A stretch of DNA of 55,382 nt from Candidatus Krumholzibacteriia bacterium (lineage in GTDB: Bacteria; Krumholzibacteriota; Krumholzibacteriia; LZORAL124-64-63), in the NCBI GenBank assembly GCA_016744705.1, contig JADGDU010000027.1, positions 1 to 55,382 on the forward strand, given 5' to 3'. The position numbers and the translations under genes were made by a program. Position 1 is the first letter of the stretch. Each line of letters starts with the position of its first letter. Positions 26,480 through 36,043 of the stretch are shown here, in pieces. The notes under the pieces are model-generated. The model was not told the DNA's origin. It saw only the letters and a list, made by a program, of their open reading frames with translations, and did no database searches.

Positions 26480-28208
26480 TAAAAGTTGAGGAGACAGAGC
26501 CCTCTACAACCGGGCATCGTGAAAGATGTCCCCCAGCCACCAAGGCCAATGGGGGCAAAACCTTGTAACAGGTAGAAATAGCGTGTTTACAGGAGTGTGC
26601 CCATGGGCACCCTTGGCTCTTAAGGTCCCCCTGCATACCTGTGTCTTTTTCCTCTTCCTGCTGACTCGTCTCCTGTCCCCGGAGGGCTACGGGCATCGAG
26701 GCGTAGAGGTTGAGGGTATAAGGATGCCTGGCCGCAGCCCCTTTACCTCCTGGATAAATTTCCAAAATTACTCCGCCCAGCATGACCTGAACCTGGTGGC
26801 ACCAACGCTGGAGCAAATCCAGGTCATGCGATATTTGCAATACCGCCAAACTTCTGCGTTTCATAATACGCGACAGCAAGAGCATGATCCTTTGGCAGGC
26901 TACTGGATCCAGGGCGCTGGTCACTTCGTCCGCGATCAAGAAAGCTGGCTCCGGAGCTAAAGCCCTAGCCAAAGCCACCCGCTGACGCTGGCCACCGGAA
27001 AGTTGGCCAGGGAAGCGGTGCACCAGGTCAGAACTCAAGTCCACTTCGGCCATCAAATCCTGGACCGGATTCATAGTCCCTCCCGATGCCTCTTCCAGAA
27101 TATCCCCTACCCTTTGGCGGGGGTTGAGAGATGCCCCGTGATCTTGAAAAACCAACTGTCCCTGGCGTCGTCCCATTCTCAGGTCCTGCCCACGGGCCGC
27201 CAAAAAATCGGAGCCATTCAGTAACAGAGTACCACTACTGACGGGCACTTGGCGTACAAGGGCTTTAGCCAAAGTTGTTTTCCCGCAGCCTGATTCTCCC
27301 GCTAGACCCACAGCCATAGACGGTCGTAGTTCCAGATCTACACCTGCCACGGCCGTCATTGTCTGGTTAGCACCAGAGGAAAATCCACTCCAGCCTTGTG
27401 GCGAATACTTTACAACCAGGTTTCTAGCCACCAACACAGGGCTATTTTTTTGAATTTCCGCAGGGGAAAAAGGCAACACTTGGCTGGGTTTCATGGCATC
27501 AGCGACAGTTGGGCCGCTTGAAATTAGTCCTTGGCTCATGACACATGAACGATTAGCAAGCAAGGCTACCAGATGAGGATCATGAGAAATGAATATCATG
27601 GCCATTTGCCGGTTGTGGCGAACTTCCCGGAGTAAAGCCAGGATCTCCCGTTGGACCGTGGGATCCAAAGCTGTAGTGGGTTCATCGGCTATAAGGAGTT
27701 CAGGCTCACAGGCCAGAGCGGCTGCCAACAAAACCCGTTGTTTCATACCTCCGCTCAACTGGTGAGGATACTGTTTTGCCACATTCTCAGCATCGGCAAT
27801 GCGCACTTCATCCAGCAGCCGCAGAGTTTCTTCATGAACTCGGGATTTCTGCCCAGGATGGTGCAGCAACCAGGTTTCGCCAATTTGTTGGGCCACCCTC
27901 AGCACTGGGTTCAAACTGGTCGCTGGTTCCTGTAGCATCAAATTCAGCTGACTGCCGCGAACCTTCCCCCACCCATGCCCTTCTCTTCCAGATAGCAGTT
28001 GCCCCTTCCAGCTGATATGACCTTCCATGCAGGCCGAAGTAGGCAGAAGCCCGCACAGAGCACGGGCCATCAAACTCTTTCCACAACCGGAAGGCCCACT
28101 CATGGCCACCGTTTCCCCGGGAAAAACGTCCAGGTCCACTCCTTTGAGAATCCAATTCTCCCCGAATCCCACCTTCAACTTTTCAACACGAAGCAGTGGC
28201 TCGATCAT
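26469..28208 (-). CDS. Fused double ATPase of a peptide/nickel-type ABC importer
   Basis: A 579-residue protein that joins the DppD-like and DppF-like subunits in one chain. First domain: Walker A GPSGCGKS, signature LSGGMKQRVLLAAAL, Walker B LLIADEPTTALD. Second domain: Walker [41 protein letters not shown]. The tail has the Cys cluster of oligopeptide ATPases (CPWAHSCKHAISTC, then RCPVVEG). It overlaps dppC by four bases (ATGA). The substrate is unknown; di- or oligopeptides or nickel are typical. No binding protein gene is nearby. Confidence 0.93.
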   Translation of the reverse strand: MIEPLLRVEKLKVGFGENWILKGVDLDVFPGETVAMSGPSGCGKSLMARALCGLLPTSACMEGHISWKGQLLSGREGHGWGKVRGSQLNLMLQEPATSLNPVLRVAQQIGETWLLHHPGQKSRVHEETLRLLDEVRIADAENVAKQYPHQLSGGMKQRVLLAAALACEPELLIADEPTTALDPTVQREILALLREVRHNRQMAMIFISHDPHLVALLANRSCVMSQGLISSGPTVADAMKPSQVLPFSPAEIQKNSPVLVARNLVVKYSPQGWSGFSSGANQTMTAVAGVDLELRPSMAVGLAGESGCGKTTLAKALVRQVPVSSGTLLLNGSDFLAARGQDLRMGRRQGQLVFQDHGASLNPRQRVGDILEEASGGTMNPVQDLMAEVDLSSDLVHRFPGQLSGGQRQRVALARALAPEPAFLIADEVTSALDPVACQRIMLLLSRIMKRRSLAVLQISHDLDLLQRWCHQVQVMLGGVILEIYPGGKGAAARHPYTLNLYASMPVALRGQETSQQEEEKDTGMQGDLKSQGCPWAHSCKHAISTCYKVLPPLALVAGGHLSRCPVVEGSVSSTFIDT

Positions 28209-29020
28209 GATTTAGGCCCCCCTGAAAAGCGGGCAGGGTCTAAGGCATGCCGGATATCGTCGGCCAGCAAATTGTAACCGATGACGGTCAAAGCAATAGC
28301 CAGGCCGGGAAAAGTGGCCAGCCACCATCCATCAATTAGGTGGGAACGTCCTTGTTGGATCATGGCACCCCAGCTGATACCGGGCTCCTGCACGCCCAAC
28401 CCCAGAAAGCTTAGGAAAGCTTCCGTCAAAATGGCCCCCCCTACTCGCAGGGCCGCGGTGATAAGAATAGTCGGCAAAAGATTGGGCATGATATGTTTGG
28501 TGGCCACACGCCAGGAAGAAAGCCCCAATCCCCGGGCGGCGGTGACAAAATCCAGTTCCCGTAGGCTGAGGGCTTCGGCCCTCACCAGACGGGCTACTGG
28601 CATCCATCCCGTCAATCCAATGACAAGCATCACCAGAGATAAGGATGGCCTAGCCAGAGAGACCAGAAGCAGAATCAGAAAGAGCCGGGGAAAAGCCAGA
28701 AAGAGGTCGGTGATCATCATCAACAACCGGTCCAGGCGCCGAGGACCCAAAGCGCTCAAAAGACCCACCGCGGTGCCCAATCCCACAGCCACCAGCACAC
28801 TGACCCAGCCCACCAAAAGCGAGACTCGGCTACCATAGGCCAAACGCAGTAGTACATCACGGCCGTGAATATCAGTTCCCATGAGGTGATCGGTGGAGGG
28901 AGGCAATAAGCGCTCATCCATGCTTCCCAGGGCCACTGGGTCGCCCAAATTCAATACAGGAATCAGTAAAGCCAGCAAGAGTAAAACAAGGGAGATGATG
29001 AATCCGGGCCGCTTAAGCAT
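28205..29020 (-). CDS. dppC: ABC transporter permease, DppC/OppC type
   Basis: Inner-membrane permease of 271 residues with about six membrane segments. Family features: N-terminal LGTDIHGRDV-like stretch (HLMGTDIHGRDVLLRLAYGS) and the ATPase-contact EAA loop ARGLGLSSWRVATKHIMPNL. ATG 29020 overlaps the dppB stop as ATGCTTAA and has GGAGAGG upstream; a longer reading to 29059 has no membrane or conserved features. Pairs with DppB to form the pore. Confidence 0.93.
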   Translation of the reverse strand: MLKRPGFIISLVLLLLALLIPVLNLGDPVALGSMDERLLPPSTDHLMGTDIHGRDVLLRLAYGSRVSLLVGWVSVLVAVGLGTAVGLLSALGPRRLDRLLMMITDLFLAFPRLFLILLLVSLARPSLSLVMLVIGLTGWMPVARLVRAEALSLRELDFVTAARGLGLSSWRVATKHIMPNLLPTILITAALRVGGAILTEAFLSFLGLGVQEPGISWGAMIQQGRSHLIDGWWLATFPGLAIALTVIGYNLLADDIRHALDPARFSGGPKS

Positions 29021-29999
29021 CGTCCTCTCCCCTCTGTCCCAAACGAACTCGAGGGTCAACTTTCATATAAAAAACATCCGCCAGCAGCGACCCCAGAACC
29101 ACAGCCAGGGCGGCCACCAGGGTGGTGATCATAATCACCGGGTAATCTCGATCGCCAATGGCCTGGACTGTAACCTGCCCCATTCCGGGCCAACCAAAAA
29201 CAACTTCAACAACCACAGCGCCTCCCAGCAGGAATGGCAAGTGCAGCCCCACCAGAGTCACCAGAGAAAGGAGAGCGTTAGGCAAGGCGTGGCGGAACAT
29301 GATCTGCCAATGGCCCACACCCCGCGCCCGGGCTGATAAGATGTAGTCTTGTTGCAGAACTTCATCAAGATGCGTCCGCAAATACCTTGCAGTGCCCATG
29401 AACATGCTCAGAGCCAATGTCATAACAGGTAAAATCATATGTTTGAGGAGGTCGATAAAGGATTGTAGAGGGCTCATGAAAGCCGCGTCAGCTGCGTGCA
29501 TTCCCCCGGTGGGTAGCCAACCCAGGACACCACTGAACAGCATAATCAGAATGAGCCCCAACCAAAAGGCAGGCACCGAGTAGAAAAACAGACCACTGGT
29601 TTGGATCAGTCCATCGCTCAGGCTGCCGCGTTTAGTGCACATAATGACCGCCGCGCCCACGGCCATCAGCAATTGCAAAGCGTAGGCCGACAGAGTCAGC
29701 AAAAGAGTCACCGGCAGAGTTTCAGAGATAATCTTTGAGACGGCCTGATGCTGGGCCAAACTCACCCCGGCGTCTCCTTTGGCCAAAGCCACCACCCATA
29801 ACAGATATTGCTGGGGCAAACTCCGGTCCAGGCCATATTGCTCGCTGATCGCTTGACGGTCCTCACCACGAAGCCCCTCACAAATCACCAGATCCAAAGG
29901 ATCGCCAGGCGCCAGGCGGACCACAAAAAAGACTGCCGTTATCAGCAGAAAAACCAGCAGTAGGGAGGATAAAATCCGTTGGCTAAGCCAAATCAACAT
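29013..29999 (-). CDS. dppB: ABC transporter permease, DppB/OppB type
   Basis: Inner-membrane permease of 328 residues, with six membrane segments, the N-terminal LVFLLITAVFFVVRLAPGDP typical of DppB/OppB, and the EAA loop ARGVGHWQIMFRHALPNALL. First gene of the importer operon, behind its own promoter. AAAGG ribosome site six bases ahead of the ATG. Confidence 0.94.
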   Translation of the reverse strand: MLIWLSQRILSSLLLVFLLITAVFFVVRLAPGDPLDLVICEGLRGEDRQAISEQYGLDRSLPQQYLLWVVALAKGDAGVSLAQHQAVSKIISETLPVTLLLTLSAYALQLLMAVGAAVIMCTKRGSLSDGLIQTSGLFFYSVPAFWLGLILIMLFSGVLGWLPTGGMHAADAAFMSPLQSFIDLLKHMILPVMTLALSMFMGTARYLRTHLDEVLQQDYILSARARGVGHWQIMFRHALPNALLSLVTLVGLHLPFLLGGAVVVEVVFGWPGMGQVTVQAIGDRDYPVIMITTLVAALAVVLGSLLADVFYMKVDPRVRLGQRGEDDA

Positions 30000-30317
30000 A
30001 CGATACCTTTGGTTTGGTTGGAGTGTCCTGATATTAGGGAGTATTGGCTTGCACCGTCAACCAATTGTTGACTCAGGTTATCGTGCTATTTGCAACCGTG
30101 CCCTTGCTTCCTGCCCCTGTCTCTTTCTTTCTCGACGTGGACAATGCCCTTTCAAAATCCCCTGCTGTTCCTTGTTGTGCCTTGTTGTTCCTCATGAGGG
30201 TTTCTGATTCCCCACTCAAAACAGCCCATCTAAAGGGAACAATTCTTCCTCTAGTAAAGAATCACCGCATGCCACCGAACCGTCGGCAGCATGACCATTC
30301 CACGAGAGAGGACCGAC
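30000..30317. other. Divergent intergenic region between dppB and the lipoprotein gene
   Basis: About 320 bases with no supported gene. It holds the dppB promoter at its left end. The right part contains CCTTGTT repeats around 30160-30190, but I find no convincing plus-strand promoter for the lipoprotein gene. A GAGAGAGG ribosome site stands just before the ATG at 30318. Confidence 0.6.
30031..30060 (-). promoter_or_regulatory. Promoter of the dppB-dppC-ATPase operon
   Basis: Minus-strand TTGACG (30055-30060), 18 bases, TAATAT (30031-30036). Transcription would start near 30024, 25 bases before dppB. Confidence 0.6.
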
Positions 30318-32390
30318 ATGACAACCTCAACCCCAAAAGCCAACAGGCCACTATCCAGGCGGAACGACCAGCGTCCTATGCTGATGGCCGTGATCCTCCT
30401 GGCCGCCTTGGCCATTTTTGGTGGCTGTGAAATCAACAAGCCCGAGATGCCCACCTTTGAAACCGAACTGACCATCCCCCTGGGCGTCGAACGCCTGGAC
30501 TTGCTCGAAGTCATTGAAGACGAAGAATACCTTACGGTAGGCGATGATGGCGGGTTGAGTTTTTTCATTGAAGGTGATCCCGACACCATGGATTTTGATT
30601 TTGAGCTCACCGCAGATATCACTTCCCAAACCATCGAGCAAGGTTTGGGCAATTTTAGCCTGGAAGCACTGGACCCCATAAACTACTCCTTCGAGTTGGG
30701 GCAGATATGGGCTCCCGCCTCTGGCGTCTCCAATATGGCGACGGTCGTTCCGGCCTTTCCCATCGACGTTTTGAGTGATTCCCAGGATATCCCCGATATA
30801 AACAGCGCCACTTTGACCAGTGGATCCATCTCCATCACCTTGGATAACGGACTGCCTGTTCCTGTAAGTGCGGATTCCGGTCCCAATCAATTACATTTGA
30901 CCCTTGAAGACCCCATTTCGGGCGCCACTGTAGCCTCCTTTATTTTTCCAGAAGTAGCCGCCGGTTCCACCGCTGTGCAAACGGTTGATTTGGCAGGGGC
31001 CAATCTTCCCGGTGATATTGTCGTGCGCATGCTTGGTGGTTCCGCTGGTAGCGGCGGAGGCGTTGTTGTGGTCAACGGCACCGACAGCATCGAAATTGAA
31101 GCCCAGTTCACCGACATGGTGGTTTCATCTGCCGAAGCAGTCATCGGTACACAGACTTTCCAAACCAGTTTTGAAACCGAACTACCTGAAGATTATGAAT
31201 TGGAACATGCCGTCATCAACAGCGGCTCCATTGTTTTGAATGTAAGCAACGATATGCCCGTGCCTTGCCAAACAGTGATCACCTGGCAGGAATTGCAAAA
31301 TTTCAGCAACCAACCACTGACCGTTATTGTCGAACTGGAAGCCGGACAAAGCATCAGTCAGGATGTGGATTTTAGTGGTTACGTTTTGAACTCGGGTGGA
31401 GCGCCTATCACGGCCCTGGTCGCTGATGTCAACATTCAGACTCCGGGCAGTGACGGCAGCAGTGTCCTGCTATCCGCCGGGGACGGCTTAACCGCCGAGT
31501 TATTGGGTGGCACCATTTCCTTCAGCAGTGTAACCGGGCTTGTGCCCAGCTACTCAGTGCCCATTGACCCCATCGTGGAAGACATCGACCTTCCTGATGA
31601 AATGGATGGGTTGCAACTGGTGGCCGCTTCCATGGTCATGCATGTGACGAATTCGGCGCAGTTACCTGCAGATTTGAATCTCATCCTCCAAGGAACGTCC
31701 TCTGGCGGCACCACCGTGAACATGAATGTTACGGAGCATATTTTCCCCGCGGAAGACCGGGCCACCGTCACGGATATCGTTCTGGATCAGACCAACAGTT
31801 CCATTGTGGATTTCCTGAATAACCTGCCCGTGGACATCAGCCTTTCCGGTGATGTCATTGTGGGTGGCGACGGCTACACTGGCACTGTTCACGCAGATGA
31901 CTATGCAGTCATTTCCTGGGACATCAATGCTCCGGTGGAAGTTGTCATCACCGGCACCACTTTGGACAGCGATCCTTCAGCTCTGGACCTGGATCAGGAC
32001 ATGCGGGACATGATTAGCGATCACGTGCTCGGTGCATTCATCCAGACTGAAATCTTGAATCACCTTCCCGTAGCAGTGGAATTGTTCATCAAGGCCGGTA
32101 CCGATACCAGCACTCTGGCAACGGCACCTCTACTTGTAGTCGGGCCCTTGTTAGTCAACGCGGCCCTGGTCGATCCCGTCACCCACATCGTCAGCCAGTC
32201 TGTGATCAGCATGCCCACGGTGGACCTTTCCGCCGACGAGGCCTTGATCTTCTCACAGGAAAACATACACACCCTGATTGAAGTGCACTTGCCCTCCAGC
32301 GATGGCAACACTGTACGCCTGATGTCCACCGATTACCTGGAAGTACGCGGCACCATTCAGATGAATGTCGATGTCAACGACGAGTGGTAG
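30318..32390 (+). CDS. Repeat-built beta-rich lipoprotein of unknown function
   Basis: A 690-residue lipoprotein: signal with a lipobox-like IFGGC (Cys37), then a long, acidic, beta-rich chain without a family I can name. At least five related units recur, built on S-G-S-I-x-(I/L)-x-(L/V)-x-N-x-(L/M)-P-V. They are SGSISITLDNGLPVPV (about residue 168), SGSIVLNVSNDMPVPC (302), ASMVMHVTNSAQLPADL (437), VDFLNNLPVDISL (497) and TEILNHLPVAVEL (577). The N-x-P pattern loosely recalls LEA14/WHy beta-sandwich domains, but that is speculation. The next gene, 58 bases on, encodes an outer-membrane barrel, so the two may act together at the outer membrane. Confidence 0.8.
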   Translation: MTTSTPKANRPLSRRNDQRPMLMAVILLAALAIFGGCEINKPEMPTFETELTIPLGVERLDLLEVIEDEEYLTVGDDGGLSFFIEGDPDTMDFDFELTADITSQTIEQGLGNFSLEALDPINYSFELGQIWAPASGVSNMATVVPAFPIDVLSDSQDIPDINSATLTSGSISITLDNGLPVPVSADSGPNQLHLTLEDPISGATVASFIFPEVAAGSTAVQTVDLAGANLPGDIVVRMLGGSAGSGGGVVVVNGTDSIEIEAQFTDMVVSSAEAVIGTQTFQTSFETELPEDYELEHAVINSGSIVLNVSNDMPVPCQTVITWQELQNFSNQPLTVIVELEAGQSISQDVDFSGYVLNSGGAPITALVADVNIQTPGSDGSSVLLSAGDGLTAELLGGTISFSSVTGLVPSYSVPIDPIVEDIDLPDEMDGLQLVAASMVMHVTNSAQLPADLNLILQGTSSGGTTVNMNVTEHIFPAEDRATVTDIVLDQTNSSIVDFLNNLPVDISLSGDVIVGGDGYTGTVHADDYAVISWDINAPVEVVITGTTLDSDPSALDLDQDMRDMISDHVLGAFIQTEILNHLPVAVELFIKAGTDTSTLATAPLLVVGPLLVNAALVDPVTHIVSQSVISMPTVDLSADEALIFSQENIHTLIEVHLPSSDGNTVRLMSTDYLEVRGTIQMNVDVNDEW

Positions 32391-32448
32391 AATTTTCACC
32401 TTCTGCCCATCCCCAACATGGGAAGCAGAAGTCAGGAAGGATAGAGTC

Positions 32449-33738
32449 ATGGAGAGCAGAAATTTAACAAACATGAGGCACGGAAGGGGTAAAGCCATGG
32501 TCGCGATTATGATCGCCGCCACGAGTTTTTCCCTGGCTGGAATGTTGATTCCCCAGACAGCACAAGCCCAGGTATCAGTACGTTCCTGGGGCATGGGCGG
32601 AACCGGCGTAGCCACCGCGCGGGGCCTCGATGCGGTCAACCATAACCCCGCCAATCTGGCCTTCAGTGAGGGCTTCACTTTGGGCTTGGCAGCCGCCGCG
32701 GTGGATGTGCATAACAACTCCATCAGCCTGGACCGTTACAATGAAATCACCGGCGCCCATCTGGATACCAGAGCCAAAGAAAAACTCCTCAGTGATATTC
32801 CTGATGCGGGATTTCAAATGGATGCCAACGTCAGCGCTTCGGTTTTCGGATTGCAGAGTGGACCTTTCGCTCTGACCTTCAACGCCATCGGCAACGGGTC
32901 CGGAAATATGGACAAAGATTATTTTGACCTGGTTCTTTTTGGCAACGACCTGAATGAAACCGTGGACTTTAGCAACACCTCAGGTGAAGGTTATGCCATG
33001 GGCTCGGCAGCCGTTTCATATGGCGCTCTTCTGATGTCTGGTGAACGGGCAAAGCTGAGTATGGGCTTGAGCGCCAAGTACCTTTATGGTGCCTACGAAA
33101 TGCATGTGGAAGAAGCATACGGCAGCCTCAACACCACCATGGATGAAATTGCTGGTGAAGCTTATGTCTCTACGATCACCAGCGATGGTGGCCAGGGCTA
33201 CGGTGTGGATATGGGATTGGCTCTTCAAACCGGTAATGGTTGGAATCTCGGTTTAGCCATGGAGAACCTCTACACTACTGTGACCTGGGACAACAACGTG
33301 GAATTTAATGAATACCGCGTGGATGCCTCTGGCATCAATGCCCTGAATGACGACTTGGATAACGCTGTGGTCCGGACCGATACGACATATGTGGCCCAGA
33401 GTTATACCACTACCCTACCCCAGCAGTTGCGCTTCGGAGCCGCCAATCGTTTTGGTGCCTTTGACCTTGCCTTTGATTACGTGCAGGGGTTTGAAAACCG
33501 CGGCGTGACCAGCACCACTCCCCGTTTTCACCTGGGAACAGAATGGTGGCTGACGGGAATCATCCAACCTCGCTTTGGTGTGAGCACCGGCGGAGTGGCC
33601 GGCACCGGAGCCAGCGCTGGATTAGGTTTGAAACTGGGTTACTGGCGGGTAGATCTGGCAGCGGTATCCCGAGGAGAATTGAATCCTAATCAAACCAAAG
33701 GCCTGGCCTTTGCAATGGGAACAACCCTGGTCTTCTGA
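32449..33738 (+). CDS. Outer membrane beta-barrel protein (DUF5723/TraF-like)
   Basis: A 429-residue outer-membrane protein. A signal peptide (about residues 14-41, ending TAQAQ) is followed by SVRSWGMGGTGVATARGLDA and VNHNPANLAF, an opening shared by DUF5723, PorV and TraF-like barrels. Strands with alternating hydrophobic residues continue to the C-terminal Phe (GTTLVF). ATG 32449 has AGGAAGG upstream. It is co-directional with the repeat lipoprotein. The barrel class is clear but the function is unknown. Confidence 0.8.
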   Translation: MESRNLTNMRHGRGKAMVAIMIAATSFSLAGMLIPQTAQAQVSVRSWGMGGTGVATARGLDAVNHNPANLAFSEGFTLGLAAAAVDVHNNSISLDRYNEITGAHLDTRAKEKLLSDIPDAGFQMDANVSASVFGLQSGPFALTFNAIGNGSGNMDKDYFDLVLFGNDLNETVDFSNTSGEGYAMGSAAVSYGALLMSGERAKLSMGLSAKYLYGAYEMHVEEAYGSLNTTMDEIAGEAYVSTITSDGGQGYGVDMGLALQTGNGWNLGLAMENLYTTVTWDNNVEFNEYRVDASGINALNDDLDNAVVRTDTTYVAQSYTTTLPQQLRFGAANRFGAFDLAFDYVQGFENRGVTSTTPRFHLGTEWWLTGIIQPRFGVSTGGVAGTGASAGLGLKLGYWRVDLAAVSRGELNPNQTKGLAFAMGTTLVF

Positions 33739-33757
33739 GGCAAGACAACAAATTTGT

Positions 33758-33802
33758 CCCGGCGACTCTTCGTGGACGGTGATGGTGTACGGAGTCGTCG
33801 GG
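33758..33802. terminator. Hairpin between convergent barrel and lipM genes
   Basis: An 11-pair stem with one G-U, CCCGGCGACTC (33758-33768) and GAGTCGTCGGG (33792-33802), with a 23-base loop. It fills the 69-base gap between two convergent genes. There is no strong T-run on either side, so termination is plausible but not certain. Confidence 0.4.
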
Positions 33803-33807
33803 GCAGA

Positions 33808-34551
33808 TTATTTCTGAGCAGCCACTTCTTTGATTTCCAATTGGAATACTTCCGAAAAACAGACAGCCAAATCTTTCTCCATCCGCTGTAGATCCTCCTC
33901 CACAAAAGAAGTCCCCAATTCATGACCCAGATCTGTGGTCAGGAGGTCCAGTTCACTTTCCGTCATACCGACACCCGATTCCCTGGGCAACAAAAACTTG
34001 GGCAACTGAAGATGACGCCGACCCGTCAGGATGGACCCGTGCTGCAAAAAGACCCCCTGCGTGCGCCTTTGAGCAGACCCCACCAATTTGCGCCCACCCA
34101 CTCTGATTTCATGCTTGCCTGCAGATTTAAAACACACCAGAGAACGCATGTCTTCGCGGCTTTCTCCTCCGCTGACTTCCACGGCAAGCCCTAGTCGCTG
34201 GAGAAAGAGAACCAAAGCCTCGTTGATCTTCATATAGCTTTGATGGAGGGAGTTGCCAAAAAGCGGGCCGGGTGAAGTTCCCGTCACCGAATAGGTGAGT
34301 TCATCCGCATGAAAAATAGCACGGCCACCAGTGATGCGTTTCACCAATCCACAACCAGCCTGATCAATGGCCTCTTTGTTGAAATGGTCAAAATTCTGAT
34401 TGTAGCCGATGGTCACCGCTGCTGGTTGCCAGCGGTACAGGCGCAGAATTGGGTCATCCTCTGGACGGTGTGCTTCCAAGAGATCACAGTCTCTTTGCAT
34501 GTTGACGGCGCCCGATAAGGCGCCGTCAAAATTGACTCGTAAAAAAGCCAT
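33808..34551 (-). CDS. lipM: LipM-like octanoyltransferase / lipoate ligase family protein
   Basis: A 247-residue BPL/LplA/LipB-fold protein. Motifs: LYRWQPAAVTIGYNQ, the RRITGGRA-like stretch KRITGGRAIFHADELTYSV, and VGGRKLVGSAQRR with Lys155. Cys140 in SLVCFKSAGKHEI lies where LipM octanoyltransferases have their catalytic Cys. LipM moves octanoate from acyl carrier protein to GcvH, after which LipA adds sulfur. Gene position supports this over a salvage ligase: it lies four bases after gcvPB, last in the glycine cleavage operon that encodes GcvH. An LplA-type ligase cannot be fully excluded. Confidence 0.78.
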   Translation of the reverse strand: MAFLRVNFDGALSGAVNMQRDCDLLEAHRPEDDPILRLYRWQPAAVTIGYNQNFDHFNKEAIDQAGCGLVKRITGGRAIFHADELTYSVTGTSPGPLFGNSLHQSYMKINEALVLFLQRLGLAVEVSGGESREDMRSLVCFKSAGKHEIRVGGRKLVGSAQRRTQGVFLQHGSILTGRRHLQLPKFLLPRESGVGMTESELDLLTTDLGHELGTSFVEEDLQRMEKDLAVCFSEVFQLEIKEVAAQK

Positions 34552-34555
34552 ACTC

Positions 34556-36043
34556 TCAACCGCAGTTGCAGGGCCCAGCCCAGCGCAGGTCAGGGTTGCG
34601 GGCAGCGTTGGCCTCGTCCAGCCGGCCGGCCGGAGTGGTGTGAGGCGCGCCTTTCACCATCTCAGGATTTTCCTGGGCTTCTTGGTGAATGGTATGCAAG
34701 ACATCCACCAAGTGGTCCAGGCTCTCCCGGGATTCCGTCTCCGTGGGCTCGACCATAAAGGCCTCATCCACAATGAGCGGGAAATAAATGGTCGGAGCAT
34801 GAATGCCAAAATCCAGCATGCGTTTGGCAATATCCAGAGTGCGGATACCGTATTCTTTTTTCCACGACGATCCGCTGGCTACAAATTCGTGCAGACAACC
34901 TTTGTCATGCTGCACATCCATCACATCACCCAGGCGTTTGAGCAAATAGTTGGCATTAAGAACTGCCACCTCTGAGGCGCGAGTTAACCCATTTCCACCC
35001 AGGCGCAGGACGTAAGCCAGGGCCCGTAACAAAACACCCACATTGCCAAAATAGGAATGAATGCCGGTGCTGCCTTCAGCAGGCACATGGTCCAAAGTGA
35101 AACGGCCTTCCGCTTCTTCTTTGATCCAGGGGCCTGGTAAAAATGGCGCTAATTCTTCAGTCACACAAATGGGACCGGCTCCCGGACCACCACCACCATG
35201 AGGCGTGCTCATGGTCTTGTGCAAATTCAGGTGGACCACATCGAATCCCATATCGCCGGGACGGGCCTTGCCCATGATGGCGTTCATGTTGGCGCCATCC
35301 ATGTACAAGCGACCACCGGCTTCGTGAATGATTTCAGACACTTCCCGAATATCTGTTTCAAACAACCCCAAAGTATTGGGATTGGTGATCATGATGCCCG
35401 CTGTTTGGGGACCCACGGCTTCCCGCAGGGCATCCAGATCGATGCGGCCATCGGAGCGAGAATTGATGGTGCGTGGTTTCATACCCGCGATGACCACCGA
35501 GGCAGGATTGGTGCCATGGGCCGAATCGGGAATCAGAATCTCCACACGGTCGTGATCTTCGCGTGCCAGATGGAACGCACGGATCACCAACATGCCCAAG
35601 TATTCTCCATGGGCACCGGCCGCGGGAATCAGACTGCATGAATCAAAACCAGTGAGGGTGCACAGGCTTTTTTCCAACAATTTGAGGGCCCCAAGCAAAC
35701 CCTGGATATCATCCACCGATTGCTCGGGGTGCAAATCGGCCAGCCCTGAAAGACCGGCGATTTTTTCATTCACCCGAGGGTTGTATTTCATGGTGCAACT
35801 GCCCAGAGGATACATGCCCCGTTCGATGTGATGGTTCAGAGTACTCAACTGAGTAAAATGCCGCATCACTTCAGGTTCGCTAAGAGAAGGCAGGTCGGCA
35901 GCAGAAGCCCGGCATATGTCTTCGGGTAAACTCGAGTCCATGTCCTCGCCATCCCAGCGAGGGAAGGTCATGGCCCGCCGGCCCACGACTCCTTTATCAA
36001 AAAGAGAACCGGGTGCAGTGGCGTTCCAACGTAAGTTGTTCAT
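34556..36043 (-). CDS. gcvPB: Glycine dehydrogenase (decarboxylating) subunit 2
   Basis: The PLP-binding subunit of the two-chain P protein, 495 residues. It decarboxylates glycine and transfers aminomethyl to lipoyl-GcvH. Seen: MYPLGSCTMKYNPR, DSAHGTNPASV, MDGANMNAIMG and the PLP Lys in VHLNLHKTMSTPHGGGGPG (Lys276). The ATG at 36043 shares one base with the gcvPA stop (TGATG) and has GGAGGTG ahead; the GTG just before it is less likely. The split P protein is found in Firmicutes, Thermotogae, archaea and many uncultivated phyla. Confidence 0.96.
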   Translation of the reverse strand: MNNLRWNATAPGSLFDKGVVGRRAMTFPRWDGEDMDSSLPEDICRASAADLPSLSEPEVMRHFTQLSTLNHHIERGMYPLGSCTMKYNPRVNEKIAGLSGLADLHPEQSVDDIQGLLGALKLLEKSLCTLTGFDSCSLIPAAGAHGEYLGMLVIRAFHLAREDHDRVEILIPDSAHGTNPASVVIAGMKPRTINSRSDGRIDLDALREAVGPQTAGIMITNPNTLGLFETDIREVSEIIHEAGGRLYMDGANMNAIMGKARPGDMGFDVVHLNLHKTMSTPHGGGGPGAGPICVTEELAPFLPGPWIKEEAEGRFTLDHVPAEGSTGIHSYFGNVGVLLRALAYVLRLGGNGLTRASEVAVLNANYLLKRLGDVMDVQHDKGCLHEFVASGSSWKKEYGIRTLDIAKRMLDFGIHAPTIYFPLIVDEAFMVEPTETESRESLDHLVDVLHTIHQEAQENPEMVKGAPHTTPAGRLDEANAARNPDLRWAGPCNCG

